A stretch of 64,000 nt of DNA from Platanthera guangdongensis (Eukaryota > Streptophyta > Magnoliopsida > Asparagales > Orchidaceae). The stretch is from contig CM077158.1 in the NCBI GenBank assembly GCA_039583875.1, positions 122,199,900 through 122,263,899 on the forward strand, written 5' to 3'. This document shows positions 22,601-34,607 of the stretch, one piece after another. Below the pieces are notes generated by a model. It saw only the letters and a list, made by a program, of their open reading frames with translations, made no database searches and was not told where the DNA came from. The first letter of the stretch is position 1, and the number at the start of each line of letters is the position of its first letter. The translations under genes were made by a program, and so were the position numbers.

Positions 22601-25118
22601 TGTCAGGTTCATATTATCCTTGAAATAACCATGCCTTCCTGCAGAATTCTTGACAGGTTGGCAACCTCTGGACACTGAGTGATTGTGCCAACAATCTACA
22701 ACATAGTGACCCACTTTGCCACAGCACGAGCACTCATAGATATTATATCGCCTTTTTTTGTTTGGGACCAGCATTTGGCTATACTAGTTCCTGAATACTG
22801 GGGAGAAGTGCTGATCTATACTTCTGCCTTCTTTTAGTAGCAATTTGATAGAAGGACAGTCTTTCAGCTGGCTGTGATGGTCTTATCTGAGAACCACCAG
22901 CTGCATGTCTCTTTTCAGCTAACATGCATCTGATAGCATCTAATATTGTCATTCCAGCCCTGCCAAATGACTCACCATTAGTCACAAATTTTGCTAAATG
23001 ATTTAGATTTTTAGCAGCAGCAATATCTTTGAGTTTTGGGGCTGGGGCACCAAAAACAAATGGTCCAAGATTGGCCATTTGGATTTCCTCATGGGCAGCC
23101 TTAAATGCTTTCACATGGTTGTACCTTCCACCATGGTTGGGGCCACCTTTGTCCAAACCAGTAGATATACCGTTTTCCCAGTGACCATAACAGCTTCCAT
23201 GGTCATACCTGTTAGAAGGCAACAACACTTTCTGAAAAGGAATTTGAGGCAGTGAGGCTAGAGGAACAACTGGTGCCTTTCCTTTTCCCTTTCCACTTGG
23301 ATTGGAAGGTCTAGCAGGTCCCTTAAATCCCAACTCTTTCTTACCAGCTAGGGTAAGGTGGGTATCAATTAAGGGCAGCACAGTGTTTGGATTAAAAAAT
23401 TTTATCACCAGCAATTTCTCATTAAGGAGATCTTTTTCAAGTTTCTGGATAAGTTTCTCATTTGAGACTCTTATCACAGACTCACTGTCAATGATCTCCT
23501 TGAGCTGGCCTGCCTGTGCAACCATGTCAGTGAGGACTTTTTCATGGTCTTCACACTTACTTTTAAGACTAAGAAGCTCTTTTGCCTGCCTCTTGGCAAG
23601 TAGCTTGCATTTCTTGAAAGCCTCAAGAGGTTTTCCATACTTGGAAATTATGGTGTTTATATCATCCTCAGAGTCTGAATCCCCTTCATCTCTTGATGAT
23701 TGAGCTCCAGAGACTGAGTCAGCCTCATGACTAGAAATAAAAGAATATGGTTTAGAATGTACCTGAGTCTGACCTGGCAGATCCTGGCTGCTTTCTCCAT
23801 CTGTCATTGCAATTAATCCATGGCACTGGGCATCTCCTTCTTCATCTTCATCCACTTCTGAGTCACTATCTAAGTGTGACAGAGGGGACCTGATCCCTAT
23901 TATAGCGGCAGGGAACTCTTCAGGTTCCTCTTCAGCAACAACAATAAGCCCAATGTAGGCTTCATCTTCTTCACTGTCTCACTCAGAGGAAGAGTGAGAC
24001 CAGGTCTTCTCCTTCTTGTCCACAAGAGACTTCTCCTTCTTCTTTCCCTTGTGGTGCTTCTTCACTCTTTCTTCTTTCCTCTTCACTGGGCAGTCAGCAA
24101 TTATATGCCCAGGTTTGTTGCAGCAAAAGCAATTAATGTTAGAGGAAGATTATCTATTAGACTTAGGAGCATACCTATCCTCCGTAGAGGATTTCCTTCT
24201 ATGATGAGAGGCGGAAGATGGCCTTGTGTTCTTCCAATGCACCTTCTTCATGAATTTCTGAAACTGCTTGGAGAAGGCAGTAAGGTCCTCATCAGATGTA
24301 TGGCTGTCAGATGAGATGGACCGTAATCTCTCAGATTCTAACACAACAGTCCTCCTCACTAGGGAGATCTTCTTTCTTCTCTTGGTTGAAGCATCAGCTT
24401 TGAAAGACACAGATTTCTCCTTGCTCTATGACTTGCTGCTCTTCTTTTCTTCTTCCTTCCTTGAAGCAAGCTGCATCTCATAGGATAGTAGCTTTCCAAA
24501 TAGGGTTGGAGGTGGTGTATCAGCTAGCCTGCCCATCTCCATGATGACACAGATCTTTGTGACCCAATCTTTGGTGAGGTACCTGAGAAATTTGTCATTC
24601 TACTCATAGGTGCTGAAGACCCTTCCATAAGTTCTCAGTTCAATAATAGTTCGGAAAAATCTTTCAAAACTTTCAGCAATTCCCTCAGACTTTCCTTTTC
24701 TGAAGGCCTCAAACTCGTGGTTGAGCATGGATTTCCTGTCATCCCTCACATCTTCTGAACACTGCATGAACACCACTAGGGTGTCCGACATCTCCTCGGA
24801 GGTCTTGCGGTGCACCAAATTCTGGAATATAGAATCATCTACTACACTGGCAATGATATACTGAGCTCTCTTGTCCATGGAGGCAAGGCAGAGCTCATCC
24901 TTGTTCTTTTCTTCATATGACTTAGGAGTATGGATGTTGGCATCCAAAACTAAGATATTCATGGGGATATATGGTCCCTCTTGGACTGTGATGTAGATCC
25001 TAGTGCCAGCACCTTCCACGAACATCCTGACCCTTTCCTTCCAAAGCCCAAACCCTACCTTTCTGCAGATTGGCAACTTCATGGCTCCCAATTTCTTATC
25101 GTTTACACCAGACACCAT
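22601..25118 (-). pseudogene. gag: Copia gag of C
   Basis: Starts at ATG 25118 (MVSGVNDKKLG) and runs in one frame to 22779 with about four stops. N-terminal gag domain with FERFFRTIIELRTYGRVF, CCHC knuckle CFCCNKPGHIIADC near 24120, Ser/Asp/Glu-rich region, coiled coil (about 23650-23400). The last part, in another frame, has a second well-formed knuckle CSCCGKVGHYVVDC (about 22730). Total length of about 800 codons is long, as in Sireviruses. A plus-strand 133-aa frame at 23302-23703 is its antisense shadow. Confidence 0.85.
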
Positions 25119-25181
25119 TTCTTATTTTTTAGCTAACCTTGGAGGTATACTCAGATTGTTAAATTCTTTTTGAGCAACCTC

Positions 25182-25193
25182 CCTCTGATACCA
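25182..25193 (-). other. Primer-binding site of C
   Basis: On the minus strand TGGTATCAGAGG, one base from the initiator-Met complement. Six to seven bases separate it from the matching LTR sequence, so the exact LTR end here is uncertain. Confidence 0.8.
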
Positions 25194-25450
25194 CTTAAAA
25201 GTTATTTAATTCAAGGTTAGCTAATCACCTAGAGGGGGGGGGGGGTGAATAGGTATTTGAGCTTTTAACAAATCTATAATTATTTTCAAGTTGTACTAAC
25301 TTGAGCTTGTCCTTAAATCCTGCAATCACAGAAAAACAAGCACACACAGCAAATACAAGAATTTATAGTGGTTCCCGAATTAGGTACATCCACTTTCCCT
25401 CCCACCTATCCAACTTACTTGTTGAACTCGGCACAAACTCCTCCACTTAT

Positions 25451-26012
25451 GCTCCTCAGAGCTTACACCTCAGGCCCACAACCTTACAAATAGATTCTTC
25501 ATATAATCTAACTTAGAACCACAAGGGTTCCAACCTCAGAGCTCTGTAGAACTCCTATAGCTCAGTGATGCAGAGATCACCTACCTTAGTCATATTTCTA
25601 AGGCCTACACTCAGGCTTTTCAGTCCTACAGCTTCAAGCACACAACCCTACTCTTAGAGTGCTACAACATTCCTACAACTCAGTACCCTTTCAGGTACCT
25701 ACAGCTCAGCTTCCTCCAAGGCCTACAATCTCAGTGACAAACTAGTCACCTATAGCTCAATGACTCTTCAGTCACCTACCTCAGGCACACGGACATACAC
25801 TCAGGTTGGGAGGGCAGCCCTACCTCAGATCCACACATGGATCCTACCTCAGAGAGCAGCACTCTGCTACCTTAGGCACTTAAGCCCTACAGCTAAGATC
25901 CTCACTTGGATCCTACCTTCGTGTCCCAATGGGGCACCTACCTCAGTGACAAATTTGTCACCTACCTCAGGCATAAAGTGCCTTACACTCAGATTTAGGA
26001 AACTTGAATCCT
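25451..26012 (-). repeat. Leader hairpin array of C, right LTR (about 23 units)
   Basis: Same array as 17396-17945 with independent changes. Examples: GCTC/GAGC (25451-25462), GTACC/GGTAC, GATCCA/TGGATC (25828-25843), GTGACAAA/TTTGTCAC (25946-25961), GTGTCCC/GGGGCAC with one G-U pair, GGCAT/GTGCC with one G-U pair. Each is followed by a CTAC..CTCAG-like linker. Confidence 0.85.
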
Positions 26013-26380
26013 ACAGGAAATAAATCAGAATGAAGAAAATAGATTAACTGACTCAGAGAAATAACTCTGAGTCAACTTTGCTGCACTAAGCAGATTTCAG
26101 TCCAGCTCACTTGTTGTAGAAGGAATCAGCCTTCTTCTATAGCTATGACTTTTTTCAGCTGCACAGATGAGCATCTTCCACCTTGCTGATGAGAAGAAAC
26201 AGCTAAATTGTTCTGAAGAGAACAAACTTTTTGAGCTTCAAAGTGCTTCAGTTACCCTTCTTTGTCTTCAGGCTATCTTGGCTCGACTTTAGCTTTCAAG
26301 CTTGATGGAAGATCGTCCAGCCGCCTCTTTTAATTTCCCTTTCTGTTCGTTTGATTCGTTAACATAATCCCTTTTCTGTT

Positions 26381-26392
26381 TCCCCTTTTATA
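26381..26392 (-). promoter_or_regulatory. LTR TATA box (C)
   Basis: On the minus strand TATAAAAGGGGA. It is the best TATA match in this LTR, between the U3 repeats and the leader hairpins, and is deleted from the 3' LTR. Confidence 0.65.
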
Positions 26393-26588
26393 TTTGTATA
26401 TTTGAATCAACGACACCATATTATGTCGGCCCACCAAGGATTGGTGAGCGCCAACTCCATCAGAAAGGGACAAAACATCTTTCGGCGCTATAGCAGATTT
26501 CCCGCAACGGCTTCCTGCAGTTTTGACTTTGATGATGTCAGCAGTGGTCATCAACATCTGGACTTAGAAAATTTTCCAAAATCCCATC

Positions 26589-27440
26589 AAGCGTTGAGTA
26601 GTGTTAAGACACTCAACGCCATCAGCCTTTGCTCTCAGCACTTCTTGGACTTAGAAAATTCCCTGACTTTGTCTCAGCGGTTTTGTCTCCGTGGTCTCAG
26701 CGGTATTTCATTTTTAGCTGAGGCAAGCATTTGTCTTAGCGCTTTCTTCTTATCTGCTGCCTCAGCGATTTTTGCACTTATCTATCTCAGCGGTTTTGTC
26801 TCAGCGGTCTCAACTATTTTTGATTATCAGCTGAGACAACCGTTTGTCACAGCGGTCTCAGCGGTTTTTGCTTTTAACTGTCTCAGCACTTCCTTCATAA
26901 TTAGAAGCGTTGAGTGAACCTGCCTCACTCAACGCTTGTAGACTTAGAAAAACTCTAGCTAGATTTGTTTCAGTTGTTTACTTCTTAACTATCTCAGTGC
27001 TTTTTTAGAAGTGTTCAGTGAATCTACTTCACTGAATGCTTCTGGACTTAGATATTTCCAGCCAATTCTGGCTCTGATGTCTCAGCCGTCTCAACACCAT
27101 CTTCTCAACTATCTCAGCTGTCTCAGCGGTCTCAATGCCTTCTTCTCAGCGGTCTTTAGCTATCTCAATGTTATCTTCCCAGCTATCTCAGTTGTCTCAG
27201 CAGTCTCAACGCCTTTTCTCAGCGGTCTCAGCGCTTTTGCCTTAGAAAGATTTTCTGGCTTTAGCTTGACAAGCTTTGAGCTGAGCTCGACGAACTACAG
27301 ACTGAGCTCGACGTACTTCGAGCTGAGTTCGACTAATTTTGAATCCTGAGTTATTAAGCTTAACCCAAGGAATGCTGAGTTGAGCTCAACGATCAGCGAG
27401 CTGAGTTCGACGAACTCTGAGTTGAGTTCGACAAAAATTA
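26589..27440. repeat. U3 repeats of C, right LTR
   Basis: CTCAGCGG(T/A)CTCAGC words from about 26670 to 27235, hairpins with GCGTTGAGTG and CACTCAACGC arms (26589-26620 and about 26906-26935), then GAGCTCGACGAAC / GAGTTCGACGAACTC palindromes at about 27283-27440. Confidence 0.8.
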
Positions 27441-27591
27441 AGTTTACTGCCCAACATATTTTCTTTACTTGTCCAATCATGGACTACCTGCATGCAAGAA
27501 CTATAGCACACATCAAATATATTATGTGTGTATGTCATTGACCGGTTTGACTTCTTACAAATATGTGATATTGGGATCAATAGACCCAACA

Positions 27592-28223
27592 TATATTGCA
27601 TGTGATGGTGGATTGGTTTATCTCTATGGATACAGCTTCTTTTCTTATGTCTATACACTCGAGTGTTTGCTGGTAGAATCAGCGATTTGTGGCGATGACC
27701 TACTCGGGAGTTGTTGTCACCATAAAGCGACATTTTTGGGCATACGACCCGGTGCAAAATGGGGGGGGGGGGGGTCTTACAACTTGTATCAAAGTGAAAC
27801 CTCGACCCGAAGAATAGAAGTCCACAAACCCTGGGACACCTCCGCTTGAGTTTATTTTGGGGACAACCTAAGCAGTGGGAGCTATGGTGCACCCATAAAT
27901 GGAATCGCAAGCAATAATCCACTCTTAAATAGATTTTAGTCAACCACCTTATTAGAAAACCCTTCCTTTTAAAAATTATAACAATCCCTGACCTTTGAAC
28001 AGGGAACGCATTCAATTCAGAATGTTATTCCACCCCCACCAGTTCCCACTGTGTTCCAGCAATTGGAGATGGGACAGACATTGACTGCTATCTTGGTGGC
28101 TTTTAAGACACAGCAGGCTCCAACATATAAACAAAATCCCAGGACAAATTGGTTGAGAGTCTTTTGAGGCCTCTCTCCTCCATCATATCTGGGGACAGAG
28201 TCAGCCGTATAGATAGAGGAATG
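27592..28223 (+). mobile_element. Tekay/Del-like LTR end, primer site and gag start (element T, fragment 3)
   Basis: The LTR ends in a 14-G run then TCTTACA at 27781. A degraded primer site (TTGTATCAAAG, against TTGGTATCAGAG) follows, then a leader and a gag start. In frame from about 28022 it reads VIPPPPVPTVFQQLEMGQ and continues to a GLSPPSYLG block typical of the chromovirus gag N-terminus, with stops near 28165 and 28208. D interrupts it at 28224. This fragment identifies T and its plus orientation. Confidence 0.65.
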
Positions 28224-28468
28224 TGAAAGACTTTGATTTCAAGGTCAGCTAACAACTGGAGAGGGGGTGAATAGGTTTTATGTCTCTTTTTAAATTATCT
28301 AGACTTTTACTTGATTTACATGCACTTAGTGATTAGTTTGTTAGGCTTTCAAGATAAACACATAGAAGAAACAGATATTTTATAGTGGTTCCCCAGATTA
28401 TGGGTAGGTCCACTATCCTTCTCCGCCTTTCTAATAGCTTGTTATACAAGGAACTTCACCAATTTCTC

Positions 28469-28740
28469 AGCTCCAAGGAGCTTACAACTCAATCCGGCAG
28501 GACCACTCAGTCTCCTTCAAGACATACAACTCAGGCCTAAGGCCCTACAACTCAGTGATTCAACAATCACCTACCTAAGGCTCAAAATCCCTACAGCTCA
28601 GGCTAGAAGGATAGCCCTACACTAAGATCCAAAGTGGATACTACACTCAAATCAATAAGTGATCCTACAATAGCCTTCATAACCCAGGCTTACAACTCAG
28701 ATTCAAAATAGAATCCTACTCTTAGATCCAAAACTGGATC
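28469..28740 (-). repeat. Leader hairpin array of D (12 units)
   Basis: The clearest example in the window: about 12 units averaging 23 bp. Arms: AGCTCC/GGAGCT (28469-28482), GTCT/AGAC, GGCC/GGCC, GTGATT/AATCAC (28555-28570), GGCTA/TAGCC (28601-28616), ATCCA/TGGAT, ATCA/TGAT, AGCC/GGCT, GATTC/GAATC, GATCCA/TGGATC (28725-28740). Most are followed by CTACAACTCAG or a close variant. No two neighbouring arms are alike. Confidence 0.88.
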
Positions 28741-29404
28741 CTAGAAAAAATTGAAAAGTTGTGAAATAGTTAGACACTAGAGAGTTTTCTTTGTGTCAGT
28801 CTTCTTGGGCTGAGCATATTTCAACCCTATCATCTTCACAGTAGAAAATTGAATAGATCTACAGTAATGGTCGTCTTGTGCTGGAAGTGACTTAGAATAT
28901 AGAATCTGATCAGCTGTTGAAAAATATGTATCTGAAAGTTTTGTATTTTCTTTAAACAGCTACCTTGACTTGCAGACACTAAAGGCTCTGCTTCTCTTCC
29001 CAATCATAAATCGATTCTGAACTTGTTGTCGCTGATGAAGATTGTAACAGCTAACTCTTGTTGCTTTTAGGTTCACAAAATAGAACTTGTGCTTCAAGAT
29101 CGATTTTAATGATTAGTAAGATGACGAAGTTCCGCAGCTATGAGTATTCAAAAAACTAGAAGCTTCTTTTCTTTCAGCCAATCTTATCCATTAATAGTTA
29201 GCTGATCAACGGCTCTTTGTACTGTGGGCCAAGCCCAAAAAGGACGAGTCACCACCTTCCATTTGAATATAATGACAACAGATGTACGTCGACGCTATTA
29301 AAGGCATACTGCAGCTTTCCCACAAACAATTTGAACTGCGTTGACTTTGTTGACTTCTGCTGACGTCAGCCATTTTGGACTTAGAAAATTTCTTAGAATC
29401 AACT

Positions 29405-30200
29405 CAGGCGTTGAGTGGCATTAAGTGGAAGGCCTTCACTCAGCGATTCTAGACTTAGCTTATTCTTCAGCACTTTCTGCATCCATGACGTTGAAAGAAT
29501 TGAGTGGTTGGCCTTCACTCAACACCATTTGCCTTAGCTTCTTCTGAACTCTGTCAACTGCTTAGGCGTTGAGTGAATATGATTCACTCAACGCTTTTGT
29601 ACTTATAAACTTTTCTTCTGAATGGAGGCGTTGAGTGTGTTAACTACACTCAACATTTCATGCATCAGCCTCATCTTTTGACTAAGTGTTGAGTGACCTG
29701 GCTTCACTCAATGCTTCTGAACTTAGTCAAATTCCGATTTCTTCTAGGGCTTTGACTGTCCAGGCTTATCTCAACTCTTTCTATCATATGACGTTGATTG
29801 AACTGGCTTCACACAATGCTTTTGTTCTTGAATAGATTTTTCTGTTTATCTTCTTGGGCTTTGACAGAATCAGCATGACATTGAGTGAACTGGCTTCACT
29901 CAATGCTTCAAGACTTAGAATCTTTTCCTTTGCCAGAAAGTCTCTAGCTTCTACTGAGCCAGCTTTACTCGACAAATTTGCTGCATGGCGTTGAGTGAGT
30001 TGACATCACTCAATTCCTGTGAACTTAGTCGATCTTTCTGCTTGTTGATGCTTGGCTTTGACTATCCAATCCTGACTCTATGCTTTAGCTCATCCGGTAT
30101 TGAGTGAGCTATCCTCACTCAATGCTTCTGTATTTAACCAGAATCCTGTTTTTTCAGCATTCCTCTTGCATTGAGTGAGTTGGCTTTACTCGACGCGTGG
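29405..30200. repeat. U3 long-arm hairpin array of D (about 10 units)
   Basis: About ten hairpins spaced about 80 bp, arms based on GCGTTGAGTGAA/TTCACTCAACGC. Best: 29566-29594, perfect 12-bp arms, loop TATGA; 29879-29905, perfect 11-bp arms CATTGAGTGAA/TTCACTCAATG, loop CTGGC. Between these two the arms carry a compensated change (CG pairing to CA/TG). Units are often followed by CTTCTGGACTTAG-like sequence shared with C. Confidence 0.88.
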
Positions 30201-30376
30201 GACTTCGGAAATTTCCTGCCTTTCCAGCAGCCTTCTTTGTGTCCACTGTCCAATCAATGTGACAAGGACAATCCTACATGCATGAACTTAAACACACATC
30301 AAATACAACTATGTATATGTCATTGACTTGTTTGACTTCTTACAAATCTGAGATATTGGGATCAGTGGACCCAACA

Positions 30377-30389
30377 ATCTCCCCTATTT
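30377..30389 (-). other. Polypurine tract of D
   Basis: On the minus strand AAATAGGGGAGAT, directly before the 3' LTR. Confidence 0.8.
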
Positions 30390-30984
30390 GAAGAAGTCAA
30401 AACTCACTATCAACTTTCTTGGTCAATGACATGAACAACATATGCAACATCAAAAATCTAATATATTAATAGAACAGATCTAGGGAGATTACCACATTTC
30501 TCACCTACTCCCCTTGCATTGGTGCAAGGTATGTGATATGTGATACCACTTGAAGGCCTTGATTCCCTTCACCACATTTCCCTATAATGGGACATTTGTT
30601 CCTCCCCCTGTATTTGCTACATGACATTGATCATCTCCTTTTTCCTTGAATGCACTTGATTACTTGATCTACCTTTGATTCTACTTGAGCAATCTCTTCT
30701 CTCCCCCTTTCTAACCTCTAAATAGTTAGGGAGTAGCTTGTCTGCCTTGATAGCCTTTTCCCTCTAGCTGATTGTAGATGATACCAATGGTGCAGCTGTC
30801 AGCTTCCTCTCTATATGAGACTCAATTTGCTCCTACAACTACTGGACTTGCTCCCCCCTCAATAGGAGCATCTTCTATCAAAATTTTCCTGATAGACTCT
30901 ATTATCTCCATTGCCACTTTAGGTCTTCATCACCTGGAAGAAGAACAAATCATGCACCAAAATATTCTAGGGAGTAACTAAAGC

Positions 30985-33900
30985 TATGCTAAGTTCAGCA
31001 TTCCAAACTCAAACTTGAAGGTATTGAAATTTGCTTCATCTAATGGATTAGTAAAGATATCAGCCACTTGCTTGTCTGTAGGGACAATCTCTAGACTGAT
31101 GTCTTCCTTTTCAACATGCTCCCTAATAAAATGATACATAATTTCTATGTACTTAGTCCTGTTGTGTGAGAAAGGATTCCTAGCAATAGAAACAACACTA
31201 GTAGAATCATAATAAAGAGGAGTTCTTCTTATCTAAAGGTTGTAATCATGTATCTGATGCTAGATCAACAACAACTGAGCACATCAGCTACCTGTTGAAA
31301 TATACTTTGACTCTGTAATTGAGATTGTCACACTGGTTTGATTCTTGCTCCTCCAAGATACTAGTCTCCCACCTAAGAACTGATAGGATCATGAAGGGCT
31401 TTTCATGTCCTCTTTGCAACCTGCAAAATCTACATCTGAATAGCCTGTTAGTTCAAAATTCATATTTCTAGGGTACTATTGGCCAAGATCTGGGGTTCCC
31501 TTAAGATATCTCAAGATCCTCTTTGCAGCAGTGTAGAGAGATTCTTTAGGTCAGGCCTAATACCTAGAATAGACACATATATCATACATGATGTCAGGCC
31601 AACTAGCAGTAAGATAAAGAAGGGAGCCAATTATCCCTTTATACAAAGTCTCATAAATAGGTTTCCCTTCTTCATCTTTGCCTATAGGCATACATGACCC
31701 AATGAGAGTTTTCATGATGGAGGCACTGTCCACACCATATTTTTTAATCAACTCTCTGTTGAATTTTGACTAGGATATTGACAAACCATTATCAGTGTGT
31801 CTAACTTGGAGTCCCAAGAAGAACTTGAGCTCACCTATACTGCTCATCTCAAACCTCCGTTGCATAAGTTTTTCAAACTTCCTACAAAGGTCATTATCAG
31901 TAGCTCTAAAGATAATGTCATCTACATATATCGGGACTAGGATTATCTTGCCCTTATATTCCTTTAGGAATATGGCCTTATCTAATTTCCTCCTTGAGAA
32001 TTTATTCTCAATGAGGAAACTAGACAAAGTCTGATACCATGCTATAGGGGATTGCTTCAACCCATATAGATCTTTCCTAAGTCTATAAACAAAATTAGGT
32101 GTTTTATAATCAACAAAACCTGGAGGCTATTCAACATAGAATTCTTCTTTTAAGTCCCCATTCAGGAAGGCTGACTTTACATCCATCTGGTAGACTTTGA
32201 ATACTTGATAGACTGCAAATGCAAGGAAGAGCCTTATAGCTTCCAATCTAGCTAATGGGGTAAATGTCTAATCAAAATCTATTCCTTTTTTTTGCTTGTA
32301 TCCTTTAGCCACCAGTATAGCCTTGTTCTTAACTATAATGTAATTTTCATCAAGTTTGTTCCTGTAGATCTACTTGACTCCAATGACATTATGTCCTTGT
32401 GGTCTGGTAACCAGCTTCCAGACCTTACATCTCTTGAACTGGTTCAGTTCCTCTTACATTGCTCCAATCTAGTCTTGGTCTATGTTGGCCTCTTTAAATA
32501 TCTTGGGCTCTACTTGTGATAGAAAACTTGAGTATAAGATTGTTCAGACTTCTGCTGCTTGTCATTACTCCTTGTCTTGCCTCCCCAATGATCCGGTGAG
32601 CTGGATGATCTCGCATATGCTTGACAGCTGGAGGCAATCTAGCTTCAGCTTACTATTCTTCACTGCCTTTAGTTAGTTGTTCTTCATTCATAACTTGTAA
32701 GTCTTGTGCTTCCTCTGGATAACACTCACCTTCATCCTTATCTTAGACTACTAGATCATCTTCCTTAATGGAGAGCTTGTCCATCACCTTCTCCATGCCT
32801 ATAGAGCTACAAGAAAGGATAGTCAAATCATTGTTAATCATGTTTGATTCATCAAATACAACATGAATTGACTCTTCTACAACTTGACTGGTCAATTTAT
32901 AGATCCTATATGCCGTACTTTGGTTGCTGTATCCAACAAATATCCCTTCGTAGGATTTGGCAGCAATCTTAGTCACATTGGACTTTTCATTATTTAGCAC
33001 ATAGCACTTGCTGCCAAAGATCCTGAAATAGTTCAGGTTTGGTTTTCTGCCATCAAGATTACATATGGTGTCTTCTTGTGGCTCTTAGTGATAGAGGCTC
33101 TATTGAGGACATGACATACAGTGTTTACTGCCTCAGCCCAAAAATATTCTGGAGAGATGTGTCACTCAACAAAGTTCTTCCAATCTCTATAGAAGTTCTA
33201 TTTTTTCTCTCAGCAATGTAATTTTGCAGAGGGTGTTTTAGGAGAGGAAAATTCATGATGATTCTCTTGCTCTTCACAGAACCTTGTCATGTATTCAGAC
33301 TGAAATTTAGTCCCTGGTCACTTTAGCTTTTGACCACAGTACTGTGAAATTCATTCTGAATTTGCTTGACAAATGTCTTGAAGATATCAGGAGTTTCAGA
33401 TTTCTTCCTAAGAAAGAACACTCAAGCAAATCTGGAAAAGTCATCAAAAACCACAAGGTTGTTGACTTTCCTACATAGACTTTGAACTGCATATGACTAA
33501 ACAAGTCCATATGCATGAGGTATAGGCACCTTACTGAGTCTTTGACCCCAAATGCTCTTTAAGGAGGTTTTGGTCTGTTTGCCCTTCTGGTATGCAGAGT
33601 AGATACTCTGACTTAGTGCATTTGAACTTGGGACCATTCTTAATAAGCTCATCACTAAAGAGCTTGTCTATGGTCTTGTAGTTCAAATGAGCCAGCCTCT
33701 TGCGCCATTAGACCCAATATGAGACTTTCTCATTTGCAACTAGGCATATAGGAGAGTCCTTGCTTACACATAGAAAATTAAGACAATAGACATTTCCTCT
33801 TCTAGTGCCTGTCAAGATGCCCCCTTGATCACTTGACCTCCTAATTTTGCACTCATCCTTGAGGAATGAAATGTCATAGCCAAGATCATATAGTTGGCTT

Positions 33901-34137
33901 ATGCTTATGAGGTTTTGTTGCAAATCTTTCACATAAGCTACATGTTGATAGTGGTTATGCCATTTGTTATCTTACCATACCCTTTAGTCACTCCCCTGTC
34001 TGAACCACCAAAGATGAATTTGGGTCTATTCTTTACTGGAGTGTTGTCCTTTAGAATGTTCCTTGTTCCAGTCAAGTGCCTGGAACATCTATTGTCCAAG
34101 TACCATATGGGGGTATAGCCACTTTGACTAACCTACA
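30985..34137 (-). pseudogene. pol: Copia pol of D, heavily degraded
   Basis: Protease/integrase traces from about 34130, integrase zinc and core fragments (33932-33307, with HNLISISQLYD-type and MHMDLFSHMQ blocks), RT pieces at 32060-31770 ([18 protein letters not shown] retained) and 31751-31557, and RNase H to about 30985 (DIFTNPLDEANF). There are many stops and frame changes. It is the most decayed pol in the window, consistent with an old insertion. Confidence 0.8.
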
Positions 34138-34607
34138 AGACATAAATTAGTTACCTTAGGACCGCAATTCTTATTGGGTCCTATGTGCAAGTTAGTCTGA
34201 TAATGAACCTGCCTACCTGTAGTTCTTCTGATAGGTAGGCTCTCTCCTACTCATGACACACTAGGATTATGCTAGCAATCAGTAGAATAGTGGCCCACCT
34301 TGCCACAACACTAGCACTCATGGATATTGTACCTTCTTTTTAGAGCTTGTCTTATAGCTGTGCTAACAGCAACTCTCAATCCAGAAGGTACAGCAGTAGC
34401 CTTTATCTTGTATCTCCCAACCACAGTCTGACTTGGGGTGTGTCTGATAGTATAAGTACTTGTAAAATCTTGAGCCCTACCAGCAGTAGTCTTCTTTTCA
34501 GTAAATATACTCTTGATTGCCTTCGAAATACCGAAGTCTGCTCTGGTGACAGACTTGCCCTTGCTCTGATAGTGGGTAGGGAGGTCCTGAGAGAAGACTG
34601 CCTCCAT
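34138..34607 (-). pseudogene. gag: C-terminal gag remnant of D
   Basis: Open from 34607 through RRYNIHEC, then a CCHC knuckle (CWCCGKVGHYSTDC) near 34300, then stops. It aligns with the second-knuckle part of C gag. The boundary with pol reads TGTAGG at 34132-34137, equivalent to the TGCAGG seen in B, E and F. The rest of gag is missing. Confidence 0.7.

Larger units (their letters stand above)
17149..27591 (-). mobile_element. Complete copia element C (10.4 kb)
   Basis: Minus-strand element with LTRs 17149-19111 and 25200-27591, primer site, gag and pol in the usual order, and no extra 3' ORF (only about 380 bp from RNase H to the LTR). LTR starts TGTTGGGTCCACTGATCC, identical in type to D, so C and D are related families. 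The LTRs differ in length because the 3' LTR has lost about 0.57 kb. I could not see a convincing 5-bp target duplication (TTGAA left, TATAT right), and one LTR terminus has changed. Confidence 0.88.
25200..27591 (-). repeat. 5' LTR of C (2392 bp)
   Basis: Longer, complete LTR, starting TGTTGGGTCTATTGATCC at 27591. It includes the TATA box missing from the other LTR, leader hairpins (25451-26012), the shared leader hairpin (25367-25394) and the U5 C-rich box, here expanded to 13-14 consecutive G on the plus strand (about 25232-25245). The left end is approximate (AG instead of TG). Confidence 0.85.
28224..30376 (-). repeat. 3' LTR of D (2153 bp)
   Basis: Starts TGTTGGGTCCACTGATCC at 30376 and ends at 28224 near CTTTCA. 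U3 is dominated by long-arm hairpins (29405-30200), the leader by short hairpins (28469-28740), with the shared leader hairpin at 28384-28414 and the U5 box CTATTCACCCCCTC near 28255. Confidence 0.85.
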
